Source: Streptomyces griseus subsp. griseus
GTDB taxonomy: Bacteria; Actinomycetota; Actinomycetes; Streptomycetales; Streptomycetaceae
DNA: 64,000 nucleotides
Assembly: GCF_000720255.1 (NCBI RefSeq)
Contig: NZ_JOJE01000032.1
Location: 58,658-122,657, forward strand
Direction of reading: 5' to 3'
Positions 9,128 to 16,888 of the stretch are shown here, piece after piece. The notes beneath the pieces were generated by a model. The model did no database searches, was not told the origin of the DNA, and was given only the letters and a program-made list of their open reading frames with translations. Within the stretch, counting starts at the first letter, position 1, and the number at the start of each line of letters is the position of its first letter. The translations under genes were made by a program, and so were the position numbers.

Positions 9128-9861
9128 TGCCCGGCTCCGCCGAGACGCCCGCGTTCCGCTTCCAGGTGCCGTCGGAGTTCCACGCCGTACCGCTGGGCCT
9201 GGGTGACGACGAGGACGCCTTCGACGCACGCGTACGGCAGTTCGCGCGGGACTACTGGGGCGAGCGCGAGGACCTGGAGCCACTGCGCAAGGTGACCACC
9301 GCCATGTACGCGGCCAACGCGCAGAACCTCGTCGAGGGCGGCACCGTCTACAACGCGCTCGGCATCTTCCCCGTCGGCGGCAGCGCGGACGGTTCCGAGC
9401 CTCCCGAGCGCGTCAGCCGCGCCACGCTCACCATCAGCGTGCGCGACCTGGACAACCCCGACCCGCACTTCACCGCCTCGGGCATCGCCGAGGCGCTGGA
9501 CAAGGCGGGCCAGGGCGGCGAGGTCCAGCTCGTCTCCCTTCCCGTGGGACCGGCCGTCGTCCACATCGCCGGGTCCCGCGCCGTGTGGGAGCTGCCGGAG
9601 GAGGAAGGGCCGGGGCAGCAGGAACGGTTCTTCGTGCGCATCGAGGTCTGGGTGCCCTTCCCTGACGAGAACCGCCTGCTGCTGCTCTGTCTCAGCACGG
9701 CCGACGTCCAGGACCTCTTCCACTACCAGTCCGTCCTCGCGGACATCGCCGACACCGTCGCCTTCGGCGAGGACGATGACGAGGACGAGGACGATGACGA
9801 GGCGCCCCTGAACGCGGTCACGAAGGAAGCCGCTCCGCTCTCCCCCTTCGGCTCCTACTGA
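9127..9861 (+). CDS. Conserved hypothetical protein in the T7SS-like plus wing
   Basis: A 244-aa soluble protein without signal peptide or membrane segment. It has an acidic tail (runs of D and E at about 217-227) before the C-terminus LSPFGSY. I do not recognise the family. The ATG at 9127 shares a base with the stop of the upstream WXG100 gene (GTGATGA arrangement), with GGAGGG upstream; a GTG at 9124 is an alternative. It lies between a WXG100 gene and a T7SS-signal gene and is probably co-translated. By position it could be a cytosolic chaperone of EspG type, but that rests on position only. Confidence 0.7.
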   Translation: MPGSAETPAFRFQVPSEFHAVPLGLGDDEDAFDARVRQFARDYWGEREDLEPLRKVTTAMYAANAQNLVEGGTVYNALGIFPVGGSADGSEPPERVSRATLTISVRDLDNPDPHFTASGIAEALDKAGQGGEVQLVSLPVGPAVVHIAGSRAVWELPEEEGPGQQERFFVRIEVWVPFPDENRLLLLCLSTADVQDLFHYQSVLADIADTVAFGEDDDEDEDDDEAPLNAVTKEAAPLSPFGSY

Positions 9862-9881
9862 CCGCGCCCAGGAGGCCGCCC

Positions 9882-11423
9882 ATGAATCCTCAGACAGCAC
9901 CGACGACACAGTCCTACGACGCGCTCGGCTTCGACCCCGCCCCCGGCGTGCCCGCCTCCGTGCACCAGCTCGTCACCTCCCTCAACAGCGCGGGCAAGCA
10001 ACTGCACGACGCGCACGCGACCCTGACCAAGCTGGGGAAGGCGGACGGGGCGTGGGTGGGCGAAGCGGCCGCCGCCTTCGCCGAGAAGACCGGTGTGCTG
10101 CCGAAGTACCTGGACGACGGACGCGACTCACTGATCGACGCCGCGCACGCGCTGCGCACCTGGGAGTCTCAGCTGGCGGACTTCCAGACGAAGGCACGCC
10201 ACTACGAGCACGAGGCCACGGCGGCCAGGCGGACGCTGGCGGACGCGCGCGGCAACCCGGATCTGCAGCTCGCGGGCCGGACGTTCGACACGGACGCGGA
10301 GCTGCACGACGCACAGCGGCGCCTGAACCACGCGACGAAGCGGGTGACCGAGGCGAGCGACGAGCTGGACGCGATCATCAAGAGGGCGCGGGAGCTCCAG
10401 CACGACCACCAGGTGGCGGCGCACATCGCCGCCGATCTGATCCGCAAGGCGGCCGAGGACGCCCCGGTCGAGTCCCTACTGGACATGATCGTCGACGCGG
10501 TCAAGGGCCTGGGCGAACGCATCAAGGACCTCGCGGGCGACCTCTGGGAGTGGATCAAGAAGCACGCGGACACGATCTACGAGATCGGGGACTGGCTCGG
10601 CTACGCCAGCGCGGCCTGTGACGTCCTCGCGGTCGTCTTCTCCGAGACCATCATCGGCGCCGTCGTCTTCGAGGGCATCGGCATGGTGCTCAACGCGGGC
10701 GCGCTCCTCTTCCACGGCGTCGGCTGGGCGGCCGGGTCGAAGAAGGGCAACTGGCTGGACATCGGCCTGGACGTGGTGGGCTTCGTCCCGTTCGGCGACC
10801 TGCTGAGGCTGGGGAAGGTCGGCAAGGGGATGTTCAAGGGCGTCAAGATCCCGATGAACGTGCTGGACTTCGGGGCGAAGGCCTCCGACGCCTGGAAGCG
10901 CGCGGACGACATCATCGAGCACGTCGGCGGGACCGCGAAGCTGGGCGACGACGCCGAGCAGTGGGTGATGCGCAACGTCAGCGCCCTCGGCAGCAAGGCC
11001 CACGCGATCCACATCACCGCGGACACCCTGGCCGACCGCTTCAAGGTGGCCGTGGCCAAGGAGTTCGGCGACTACAACCTCTACAAGGCCGGTGCCGGCA
11101 TCACCGACATGGCCTTCCAGAAGGTGGTGCCCCAGCTGATCGAGAACACCCCGCTGGGCCGTATCCCCGCACTCGCGGACTCGGTCAGGCCGGTCATCGA
11201 CAACGCCGGCGAGACCGTCGGACGCTACATCGACCCCCGCTCCTGGACGGCACGCGGTTACGAGGCGGCGCTCGGCGCGAAGAACCTCTACAAGGAGGGC
11301 GTGCGGATCGCCACCGATCCCGTCGAGTACGGCTCGGAGAAGATCCACGAGGGGATCGACCGGGCCCGCGACACAGCAGGCGACGTCCTCGGCCGCCTGG
11401 CCGACGCCAACCCGTTTGGATGA
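9882..11423 (+). CDS. Putative T7SS-secreted protein with WXG-like signal domain
   Basis: A 513-aa protein. Residues about 10-190 match the actinobacterial T7SS signal domain: YDALGFDPAPG near the start, then W58-V-G-E-A-A-A-A-F and a long coiled coil (100-190). Residues about 225-300 hold two hydrophobic Gly/Ala-rich segments (VLAVVFSETIIGAVVFEG and ALLFHGVGWAAG), a pattern common in large secreted helical proteins and some pore-formers. The C-terminal part is helical with no recognised catalytic motif. The ATG follows AGGAGG at about -10. The 3' end abuts the next gene within 4 nt. Export is inferred from the signal domain; a toxic role is possible but not shown. Confidence 0.75.
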   Translation: MNPQTAPTTQSYDALGFDPAPGVPASVHQLVTSLNSAGKQLHDAHATLTKLGKADGAWVGEAAAAFAEKTGVLPKYLDDGRDSLIDAAHALRTWESQLADFQTKARHYEHEATAARRTLADARGNPDLQLAGRTFDTDAELHDAQRRLNHATKRVTEASDELDAIIKRARELQHDHQVAAHIAADLIRKAAEDAPVESLLDMIVDAVKGLGERIKDLAGDLWEWIKKHADTIYEIGDWLGYASAACDVLAVVFSETIIGAVVFEGIGMVLNAGALLFHGVGWAAGSKKGNWLDIGLDVVGFVPFGDLLRLGKVGKGMFKGVKIPMNVLDFGAKASDAWKRADDIIEHVGGTAKLGDDAEQWVMRNVSALGSKAHAIHITADTLADRFKVAVAKEFGDYNLYKAGAGITDMAFQKVVPQLIENTPLGRIPALADSVRPVIDNAGETVGRYIDPRSWTARGYEAALGAKNLYKEGVRIATDPVEYGSEKIHEGIDRARDTAGDVLGRLADANPFG

Positions 11424-11427
11424 CCCC

Positions 11428-12102
11428 GTGGACAACAGCCCGTACACGTTCCTGGTCTCCGGGAACAACCCCGTTCCGGTGTCCGATCCGCGGTCACTGG
11501 GACTGCCGCCCGACGCCGACACGCGCGCGACGATCCGGTCGACGACCGCCCGCCGCCCGGAGGACACCCCGCTGGCCCGGGTCGTCGCGCCGCGCTCCGC
11601 GGAGCGGTGGAGCCGCAAGGCGCCCTCGCCGTTCTGGATCCACGACGGACCGGGTGGCAGCCCCTGGTGTTCCGTCCACCCGGCCGCACCCGACGCCTAC
11701 GACGTCCGTGCCGCCGACGGCACTCCCCTGGCCAGGATCACCCGCCGTCCCGGCAGGCTCCTGCCCTGGCCCCGCCGCGTCCGCTGGTCCGCGCAGCTCA
11801 CCGGCGCCCCGCGGCCGGTCACGGGCAGGCAGGGCACCTCGTACGCCTGGTTCCTCTACGTGGTGACGTCGCCCGTCTGGTTCCTCTTCGCGCTCTGCGC
11901 GCTGCTGTACGCGTTCTTCGACGGCACCACCGACGACTGGACCTTCGGCAGACCGATCCGCACCCGGTGGCGCGTCCCCGGCACCGGCACGGCCCTGGAC
12001 TACCGGGGCGTCAACAAGGTCTACCGCTTCGACCCGCGGCGTCTGGACCCCCGGGTCGCCTACGCCCTGGCGGTCCTCCAGACGTGGCAGCGCGGGAGCT
12101 GA
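11428..12102 (+). CDS. Hypothetical membrane protein (T7SS-like wing)
   Basis: A 224-aa protein with one clear hydrophobic region, WFLYVVTSPVWFLFALCALLY, about residues 140-165, and an Arg/Pro-rich N-terminal part. The GTG at 11428 is 4 nt after the previous stop; a TTG at 11416 would overlap that gene. No strong Shine-Dalgarno sequence is seen, so translation is probably coupled. It is the last gene of the plus wing and could be a membrane-bound partner or immunity protein of the preceding T7SS-signal protein; this is inferred from position. Its last codons coincide with the start of the 44-bp direct repeat that also occurs at the end of the epimerase gene. Confidence 0.65.
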   Translation: MDNSPYTFLVSGNNPVPVSDPRSLGLPPDADTRATIRSTTARRPEDTPLARVVAPRSAERWSRKAPSPFWIHDGPGGSPWCSVHPAAPDAYDVRAADGTPLARITRRPGRLLPWPRRVRWSAQLTGAPRPVTGRQGTSYAWFLYVVTSPVWFLFALCALLYAFFDGTTDDWTFGRPIRTRWRVPGTGTALDYRGVNKVYRFDPRRLDPRVAYALAVLQTWQRGS

Positions 12103-12139
12103 GCCGGCCGGCGCTCGTCAGCGCGCCCGCGATCGGTAC
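12096..12139. repeat. Left copy of direct repeat flanking the oxidase block
   Basis: About 44 bp closely resembling 15780-15822, for example TCAGCGCGCCCGCGATCGGT here and TCAGCGCACCCGCGATCGGT there. Read on the minus strand it encodes YRSRAR followed by a stop, the relic of an epimerase C-terminus (the intact gene ends YRSRVR), sitting just downstream of the multicopper oxidase stop. About 38 of 43 positions match by eye. Confidence 0.7.
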
Positions 12140-12144
12140 AGAGG

Positions 12145-13818
12145 TCAGATGATGTCGAGGTTGGCCATCATCCCCATGTCCTCGTGCTCGGCGTTGTGGC
12201 AGTGGAAGAGGTAGCGGCCGCGGTAGCCGTCGAAGCGGGTGATGATCTCCGCCGCTTCCCCCGGGCGGAGCGAGACGGTGTCCTTGAGGCCCGCGTCGTG
12301 AGGGAGCGCCTTCCTTCCTCTGCGCGACAGCACCCGGAACCCGACCAGGTGGAGATGGACGGGGTGGTGCACGTCCGCGATCAGCCGCCACACCTCGACG
12401 TCGCCGAGCCGGGTGGTGACGTCGGAGCGGGCCGGGTCGAACGGGACTCCGCCGATCAACCAGCCGTGGCCGCCGTGCATGCGTCCGGCGCGGAAGGAGA
12501 AGTCGCGTGTCCGTGTGGCGTCCGCCCGGCGCCAGTTCGGCAGGTCGTGGGAGAGGAGGCGGGGGATGCGGCTGTGGTCGGCGGCCTTGCGTGCGACCCG
12601 GAAGGCCAGGACGTCGCGTGTGCGGCCGGAGCCCAGCCGGTTGACGATTCTGACACGGCCGCCGACCTGGACCTTCGTGAAGTCGACCACCACGTCGTAG
12701 CGTTCGGCCGGGGCGATCGGCAGGGTGCGGTGGGTGACCGGTGCGGCGAGCAGTCCCTGGTCGGCGCCGACCTGGACGAGGTCGAGACGGTGTCCGTCGT
12801 CGGTGACCGCTTCGAGGTCGTAGTGGCGGGCGTTGGAGGCGTTCAGGACGCGCAGCCGGTAGCGGGCCGCGTCGACCTCGTGCACCGGCCACGGGGCGCC
12901 GTTGACCAGGATCACGTCGCCGAGGACTCCGGCGTGGAAGGCCTCCTCGACACCTGGCTGGTCGCGCAGGGTGGGATCGAGGGACGGGTAGTGCAGGTTG
13001 CCGTTGTCGTCGAACGCCCGGTCGGCGATCATGAGCGGCAGCTCCCGCGGCCCTGAGGGCAGGCCGAGCGAGTCCTCGGCGTCGTCGCGGATGATGTGCA
13101 GCCCGGCGAGGCCGCGCCAGATCGCGGGGGCGGTGAAGTCCATCCGGTGGTCGTGGTACCAGAGCAGCGTCGGCCGCTGGTCCATCGGGAACGTGTAGTC
13201 CCGCGTCAGCCTGGTCACCACGGCCTTCGGGTCCTGCATGCCCTGCATGCCCTGCATGCCCTGCATGCCGTCCATGCCGTCCATGCCGTCCATGTGGTCC
13301 ATGCCGCTCATGTCATGCGCGCCGTGCATGCCGTGCACGATGGGGGATGCGGGCTCCCGCCAGTTCTTCGGCAGGACGAGGTCGGTCGGGTAGCCGTCCG
13401 AAGCGGCCGGCGTCCGTCCGCCATGCAGGTGCACGACCGTCGGCACGGGCAGCCCGTTGTGATGCGTCACGGTGACCGGGCGGCCGCGGCGCGCCTCGAT
13501 CGTCGGACCTGGGAACGTTCCGCCGTAGGTCCACATCGGCGTCTTGACGCCGGGCAGGACCTCCAGGGTCGCCTCGCGCTGGGTGATTTCGTAGCGGTCG
13601 ACGCCGCCCGAGGTGCTGACCGGCTTCAGGACGGACGGCAGCGGCAACGGCACCTGGAACGCGGGCGGCAGCGGCACACCGCTGCGTAACTGGTCGCCGG
13701 TGGAGGCCGGATGGCGCGCCAAGCCCGCCGCGGCCGTCAGCCCGGTGACCGCCGTCAGCCCGAGCGCCCCGCCGATGCCGAGGAACTGGCGCCTGCCGAT
13801 TCCACGGGTTTCAGCCAC
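12145..13818 (-). CDS. Tat-exported three-domain multicopper oxidase with Met-rich insert
   Basis: A 557-aa laccase/CotA/bilirubin-oxidase-like protein. A Tat signal (GRRQFLG, then hydrophobic) directs folded, copper-loaded export. The copper ligand motifs are in order: HLHGG (domain 1), WYHDHRMD, HHPVHLHLVGF and HCHNAEHEDMGMM (T1/T2/T3 sites, C-terminal axial Met). Residues about 160-195 form an insert of Met, His, Asp and Gly (MDGMDGMDGMQGMQ), encoded by 9-bp tandem repeats, probably a copper-binding loop like the Met-rich regions of CueO. It overlaps the upstream 4-TM gene by 8 nt, so the two are translated together. Likely roles are oxidation of Cu(I), Mn(II) or phenolics outside the cell. 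The family is certain, the natural substrate unknown. Confidence 0.9.
   Translation of the reverse strand: MAETRGIGRRQFLGIGGALGLTAVTGLTAAAGLARHPASTGDQLRSGVPLPPAFQVPLPLPSVLKPVSTSGGVDRYEITQREATLEVLPGVKTPMWTYGGTFPGPTIEARRGRPVTVTHHNGLPVPTVVHLHGGRTPAASDGYPTDLVLPKNWREPASPIVHGMHGAHDMSGMDHMDGMDGMDGMQGMQGMQGMQDPKAVVTRLTRDYTFPMDQRPTLLWYHDHRMDFTAPAIWRGLAGLHIIRDDAEDSLGLPSGPRELPLMIADRAFDDNGNLHYPSLDPTLRDQPGVEEAFHAGVLGDVILVNGAPWPVHEVDAARYRLRVLNASNARHYDLEAVTDDGHRLDLVQVGADQGLLAAPVTHRTLPIAPAERYDVVVDFTKVQVGGRVRIVNRLGSGRTRDVLAFRVARKAADHSRIPRLLSHDLPNWRRADATRTRDFSFRAGRMHGGHGWLIGGVPFDPARSDVTTRLGDVEVWRLIADVHHPVHLHLVGFRVLSRRGRKALPHDAGLKDTVSLRPGEAAEIITRFDGYRGRYLFHCHNAEHEDMGMMANLDII
13239..13310 (-). repeat. 9-bp tandem repeats encoding the Met-rich loop
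   Basis: About seven tandem 9-bp units, CATGCCCTG followed by CATGCCGTC on the plus strand, inside the oxidase gene. Read on the coding strand they give MQG and MDG tripeptides. Multiples of 9 bp keep the frame, so slippage would only lengthen or shorten the loop. Confidence 0.8.
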
Positions 13819-14284
13819 TGGCTTCCTCCTCGCGCGGGGCCCATGCCGTGCGCGGAGCCGGCCGCAGGACAGGCTGCCGCCATACGGCGATGAACATCAC
13901 GGTGAGCGCGACGACGGTCAGCACGCCCAGGGGAAGGTGCAGCCAGAGCGCGCCGTCCATCCCGGCGAAGTACTGCACCGTCTCCGCCGCCACCAGCGCC
14001 AGCGTGGCGACGAACGGCCAAGCCTGACGCAGCCGGACCCAGACCACGATCGCCGCGATCAACTGCACGTAGCCGAGGGAGGTGACCGTGTTGGCGCCGG
14101 CCAGGTGCCAGCGCAGTCCGTCGTAGTCGCCGCTCAGATAGACGCCTGCGAACACGGGCTGACCGAAGATCGCAACCGCGTGCGCGCTGACGACCGCCCG
14201 TAATGCCCAGCCACAGGACCACTTCCGATGGCCGGCGTCGGATCGGGCCGGCACGGCCCGACGGAATCTGTCGATCGTGACCAT
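13811..14284 (-). CDS. Four-TM membrane protein of the oxidase operon
   Basis: A 157-aa integral membrane protein with four predicted helices (about residues 28-48, 66-84, 90-108, 117-136). Histidines lie close to the membrane (SAHAV, RWHLAG, WLHLPLG), which could bind haem or metal, but the family is not recognised. The ATG at 14284 follows GAGAAGAG. It starts 12 nt after the stop of the SnoaL-like gene and overlaps the oxidase start by 8 nt, so the three genes form one operon. It may serve as electron or metal partner of the oxidase; that is inferred from context. Confidence 0.75.
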   Translation of the reverse strand: MVTIDRFRRAVPARSDAGHRKWSCGWALRAVVSAHAVAIFGQPVFAGVYLSGDYDGLRWHLAGANTVTSLGYVQLIAAIVVWVRLRQAWPFVATLALVAAETVQYFAGMDGALWLHLPLGVLTVVALTVMFIAVWRQPVLRPAPRTAWAPREEEASG

Positions 14285-14296
14285 GAGTCGCTCTTC

Positions 14297-14737
14297 TCAG
14301 GGCTCGAGGTCGACCACTCCGGTGCCGCTCAGGATGTCGAGCGGCACGGAGACCTGGTCGTGCGCGATCAACCAGGTGCCGTCGATCTTCCGGAGGCAGT
14401 ACGTCACCCTGACCCACATCCCGCTTACCGCCGTCCCGTCCTTGAGCGTGCCGCCGAGACGAGCGAAGGCGTGCCCGAACGCCACGTCGTCGCCCACCGT
14501 GAGCGTCAGGTCGCGAACCTCATAGGTGACGGTCTCGAAGGACGTGAAGACGGGGGCCCAGTTCTTGAGTTTGGCCTCGATCCCCACGTGCTGGAGCGGC
14601 GGCTGAACGTCGAAGGACACGATGTCCGTTGCGTAGAGCCGCCCCAGGCCATCGAGATCCTTGCTCTGAAGTCCTTCGACGAGCTTGTGGATGTGCCGGC
14701 GGATCTCGGCCTCATCCCTTTCGTGCTGCGTTGTCAT
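14297..14737 (-). CDS. SnoaL/NTF2-like domain protein
   Basis: A protein of 146 aa of the SnoaL/DUF4440 (NTF2-like) fold: an N-terminal helix with IRRHIHKLVEGLQSKDLDG, the LYATDIVSFDVQPPL strand-loop, and WLIAHDQVSVPLD at the end, the usual signature of nuclear-transport-factor-2-like small enzymes or carriers. The ATG at 14737 is preferred (MTTQHERDE); an ATG at 14743 is also possible, with GGTGGG just upstream. It is the first gene of the minus-strand oxidase operon and divergent from the LysR gene. The ligand or reaction cannot be told from sequence. Confidence 0.8.
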   Translation of the reverse strand: MTTQHERDEAEIRRHIHKLVEGLQSKDLDGLGRLYATDIVSFDVQPPLQHVGIEAKLKNWAPVFTSFETVTYEVRDLTLTVGDDVAFGHAFARLGGTLKDGTAVSGMWVRVTYCLRKIDGTWLIAHDQVSVPLDILSGTGVVDLEP

Positions 14738-14794
14738 CGCCATCCCACCCCGTCCGTTCGCGCTGGAATCCTGGCTCCTCACGAACTCGACTCT

Positions 14795-14810
14795 ATGACT
14801 CGGGAGTTAT
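14795..14810. promoter_or_regulatory. Candidate LysR-type operator
   Basis: ATGACTCGGGAGTTAT is an imperfect inverted repeat (ATGACTC - GG - GAGTTAT) in the space between the divergent SnoaL-like and LysR genes. LysR regulators usually bind such dyads next to their own gene. No experimental support. Confidence 0.5.
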
Positions 14811-14854
14811 CGCGTCTAAGATGAATATTGCTATGGCGTTATGTATTCGGGGGC

Positions 14855-15754
14855 ATGATGGAGTTGCACTCGCTCAGACAGTTCCTGGTGGTGGCCCGGC
14901 TGGAGCACCTCAGCCGGGCCGCCGAAGAGCTGCACATCGCCCAGCCGTCCCTGAGCCGGACCATCGCCCGACTGGAGAGCGAACTGGGCGCACCGCTGTT
15001 CGATCGGGGCGGCCGGCTCCGGCTGAACGACAGCGGCAGACTCTTCCGCGATCACATCGAACGGGCACTGGGCGAACTCGACGCGGGACGGCGCGCTGTC
15101 GCCGAGTCCACCAGCGAGGGCCTGGGCGCCGTGAGACTGGCGTCGGAAACCTTTCTCACCCTCACCGGGCCGCTGGCGGCCTACAAGCAGGCGTATCCCG
15201 CCGCCGAGATCGAGCTCCACTGGTCGCCGCCCGAGGACATGGCCCGCCGCCTGCGCGCCCAGGAGGTCGATCTGTGCGTCGCCTCGCAGCCGATCCACAC
15301 CGAGGGCCTGGAGTCCGTGCAGCTCTTCGACGAGGCGGTGGGAGTGGGTACGCCACTCGACCACCCCCTGGCGGGCCGCACCTCCGTGACCATCGACGAA
15401 CTCGCCGACCAGCCCATCGTCACCGCCCGCCAGGGGCACTGGCTACGCCGACTGCTCGAACGGCTCTTCGCCGCACGAGACCTGACCCCGAAGGTCGTCT
15501 GCCAAAGCGACGAAGCCAGCGCCATCGCCGACCTGATCAGCGCGGGGCTGGGCATCGGTCTCGTCCCCGCCTTCGCCCGCCGCAGCATCACGCAAGCCCC
15601 TGTTGCCTGGGTCCCCGTCGACAACCCCGACTGCCGTCGCACGGTCACCCTCTACTGGGGCGCCGACAACCGTTCGTCATCCGCCGCACGGTTGATGCGC
15701 ACCGCGATCACTGACTGGGACTGGAGCACAGGGGAGCCGCAGGCCCGACGCTGA
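14855..15754 (+). CDS. LysR-family transcriptional regulator
   Basis: A 299-aa LTTR. Residues 1-60 are the winged HTH (LRQFLVVARLEHLSRAAEEL, then QPSLSRTIARLESELG and LFDRGG), followed by the linker helix. Residues about 90-295 are the periplasmic-binding-protein-like effector domain. The ATG at 14855 is preceded by GGGGG; an upstream in-frame TTG at 14828 has no ribosome site. It is transcribed divergently from the SnoaL-like/4-TM/oxidase operon with an inverted repeat between them, so it most likely controls that operon and itself. The effector is unknown. Confidence 0.9.
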   Translation: MMELHSLRQFLVVARLEHLSRAAEELHIAQPSLSRTIARLESELGAPLFDRGGRLRLNDSGRLFRDHIERALGELDAGRRAVAESTSEGLGAVRLASETFLTLTGPLAAYKQAYPAAEIELHWSPPEDMARRLRAQEVDLCVASQPIHTEGLESVQLFDEAVGVGTPLDHPLAGRTSVTIDELADQPIVTARQGHWLRRLLERLFAARDLTPKVVCQSDEASAIADLISAGLGIGLVPAFARRSITQAPVAWVPVDNPDCRRTVTLYWGADNRSSSAARLMRTAITDWDWSTGEPQARR

Positions 15755-15779
15755 CGATCGGATCACCGGTCGTTTTCAG

Positions 15780-15822
15780 GAGCTGCGCGGCCGACGCTGG
15801 TCAGCGCACCCGCGATCGGTAC
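15780..15822. repeat. Right copy of direct repeat flanking the oxidase block
   Basis: Second copy of the sequence at 12096-12139, in the same orientation. It includes the last codons of the epimerase gene (YRSRVR stop on the minus strand) and about 20 bp beyond. The pair brackets the oxidase operon and its LysR gene. No integrase or transposase lies between the copies. Confidence 0.7.
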
Positions 15823-16748
15823 CACTCGGCAGCCCCGGTCAGTCGGTGCAGGGGCCCCGGGCCGGGCGCGCAGCCGGCCGACCGCCAGACTTCCTCGCTC
15901 GCGTACCAGTGGTCGAGGGCGACGAGGGAGAGCTGCCGTTCACCGGCCCGGCCCTCGGTCCCGTGCAACGCCTCCACGCAGCGCTCCCAGGGCCATGACT
16001 CGGTCACCCGGGGCAGGACGTCCAGATCGGCGAGGGTCCGCAGCAGGGCTCCGGTGGTGACGGGTTCGGGGTGGCTGGCGTGGTGGATGCCGGGCTCGAC
16101 CTCGTTCCCGTCCAGGGCGAGGGCGACGATGAGGCGCGCGAGGTCCTCGACGGCGACCGCGGAGATTCGGGCCCTTCCCCCGTCCCAGACGGCCGGCACA
16201 CGCCGGACCAGCTCGGCCAGCCCGGGCACCACCCAACGGTCGCCCTCCCCCAGCACCAGCCCCGGCCGCAGTACGACGGCCCCCGCGGCCAGCGCGAACG
16301 CCTCCGCCTCCAGCCGGGACGCGCTGGCGGCGGAGACGGGGGCAGGTGCCACCTCGTCGACGTCGATGCCGCGGTGCGGGCCGCGCCCGTAGACAGCGGC
16401 GGTGGAGAGGTGGACCGTCCGTCCGACGCCCGCGGCCCGTGCCTCCTCCATGAGCGCGGCGGTGCCCAGCACGTTCACGGTGTGGCAGTGCTCCGGGGTC
16501 GGCCCCAAAACCCCGCCGAGGTGCAGCAGTACGTCGGCGTCGTCGCAGACCCCGCGCAGTGAGCCGGCGTCGGCCAGGTCGGCGTACCGCCAGTCGTCGG
16601 CGTGCGCGCGCGTCCCGTGGGTGGTCCGGCGGCCGAGGGCCGTGACGTACAGCGCGTCCGTCGCCCGCCGTCCCGCCAGCTCCCGCAGGACGGCGGAGCC
16701 GATGAATCCGGTCGGTCCGGTCAGGACGATCCGTACGGGGGGACTCAA
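15801..16748 (-). CDS. NAD-dependent epimerase/dehydratase (extended SDR)
   Basis: A 315-aa Rossmann-fold protein with the N-terminal nucleotide motif TGPTGFIGS (residues 10-18), an acidic patch DADVLLHLGG and STAAVYG as in extended short-chain dehydrogenases. The place where the catalytic Tyr-x3-Lys should be reads SAASASRLEAEAF, without the Tyr and with Arg for Lys, so the usual chemistry may be altered or lost. The TTG start at 16748 has GGAGGG about 7-12 nt upstream. It is convergent with the LysR gene, and its 3' end belongs to a direct repeat. A sugar-nucleotide or reductase role is a guess from the family. Confidence 0.85.
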   Translation of the reverse strand: MSPPVRIVLTGPTGFIGSAVLRELAGRRATDALYVTALGRRTTHGTRAHADDWRYADLADAGSLRGVCDDADVLLHLGGVLGPTPEHCHTVNVLGTAALMEEARAAGVGRTVHLSTAAVYGRGPHRGIDVDEVAPAPVSAASASRLEAEAFALAAGAVVLRPGLVLGEGDRWVVPGLAELVRRVPAVWDGGRARISAVAVEDLARLIVALALDGNEVEPGIHHASHPEPVTTGALLRTLADLDVLPRVTESWPWERCVEALHGTEGRAGERQLSLVALDHWYASEEVWRSAGCAPGPGPLHRLTGAAEWYRSRVR

Positions 16749-16888
16749 CTCCCGGCCCTCCTAACCCTCTTCCTACCCAAAGGGTAGGGCTGTCCTCAGC
16801 CCCGAACCACCGGTTGGCCGGATGGTCCGCACGCGCCTCCCTCCGTCACGGTGAGGGGCGAACCAAGTCCACAGAGGAGAACAAGACC

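Noticed and set aside
13239..13310. CRISPR-like array
   Set aside because: The 9-bp units are contiguous, without spacers, and lie inside a coding frame.
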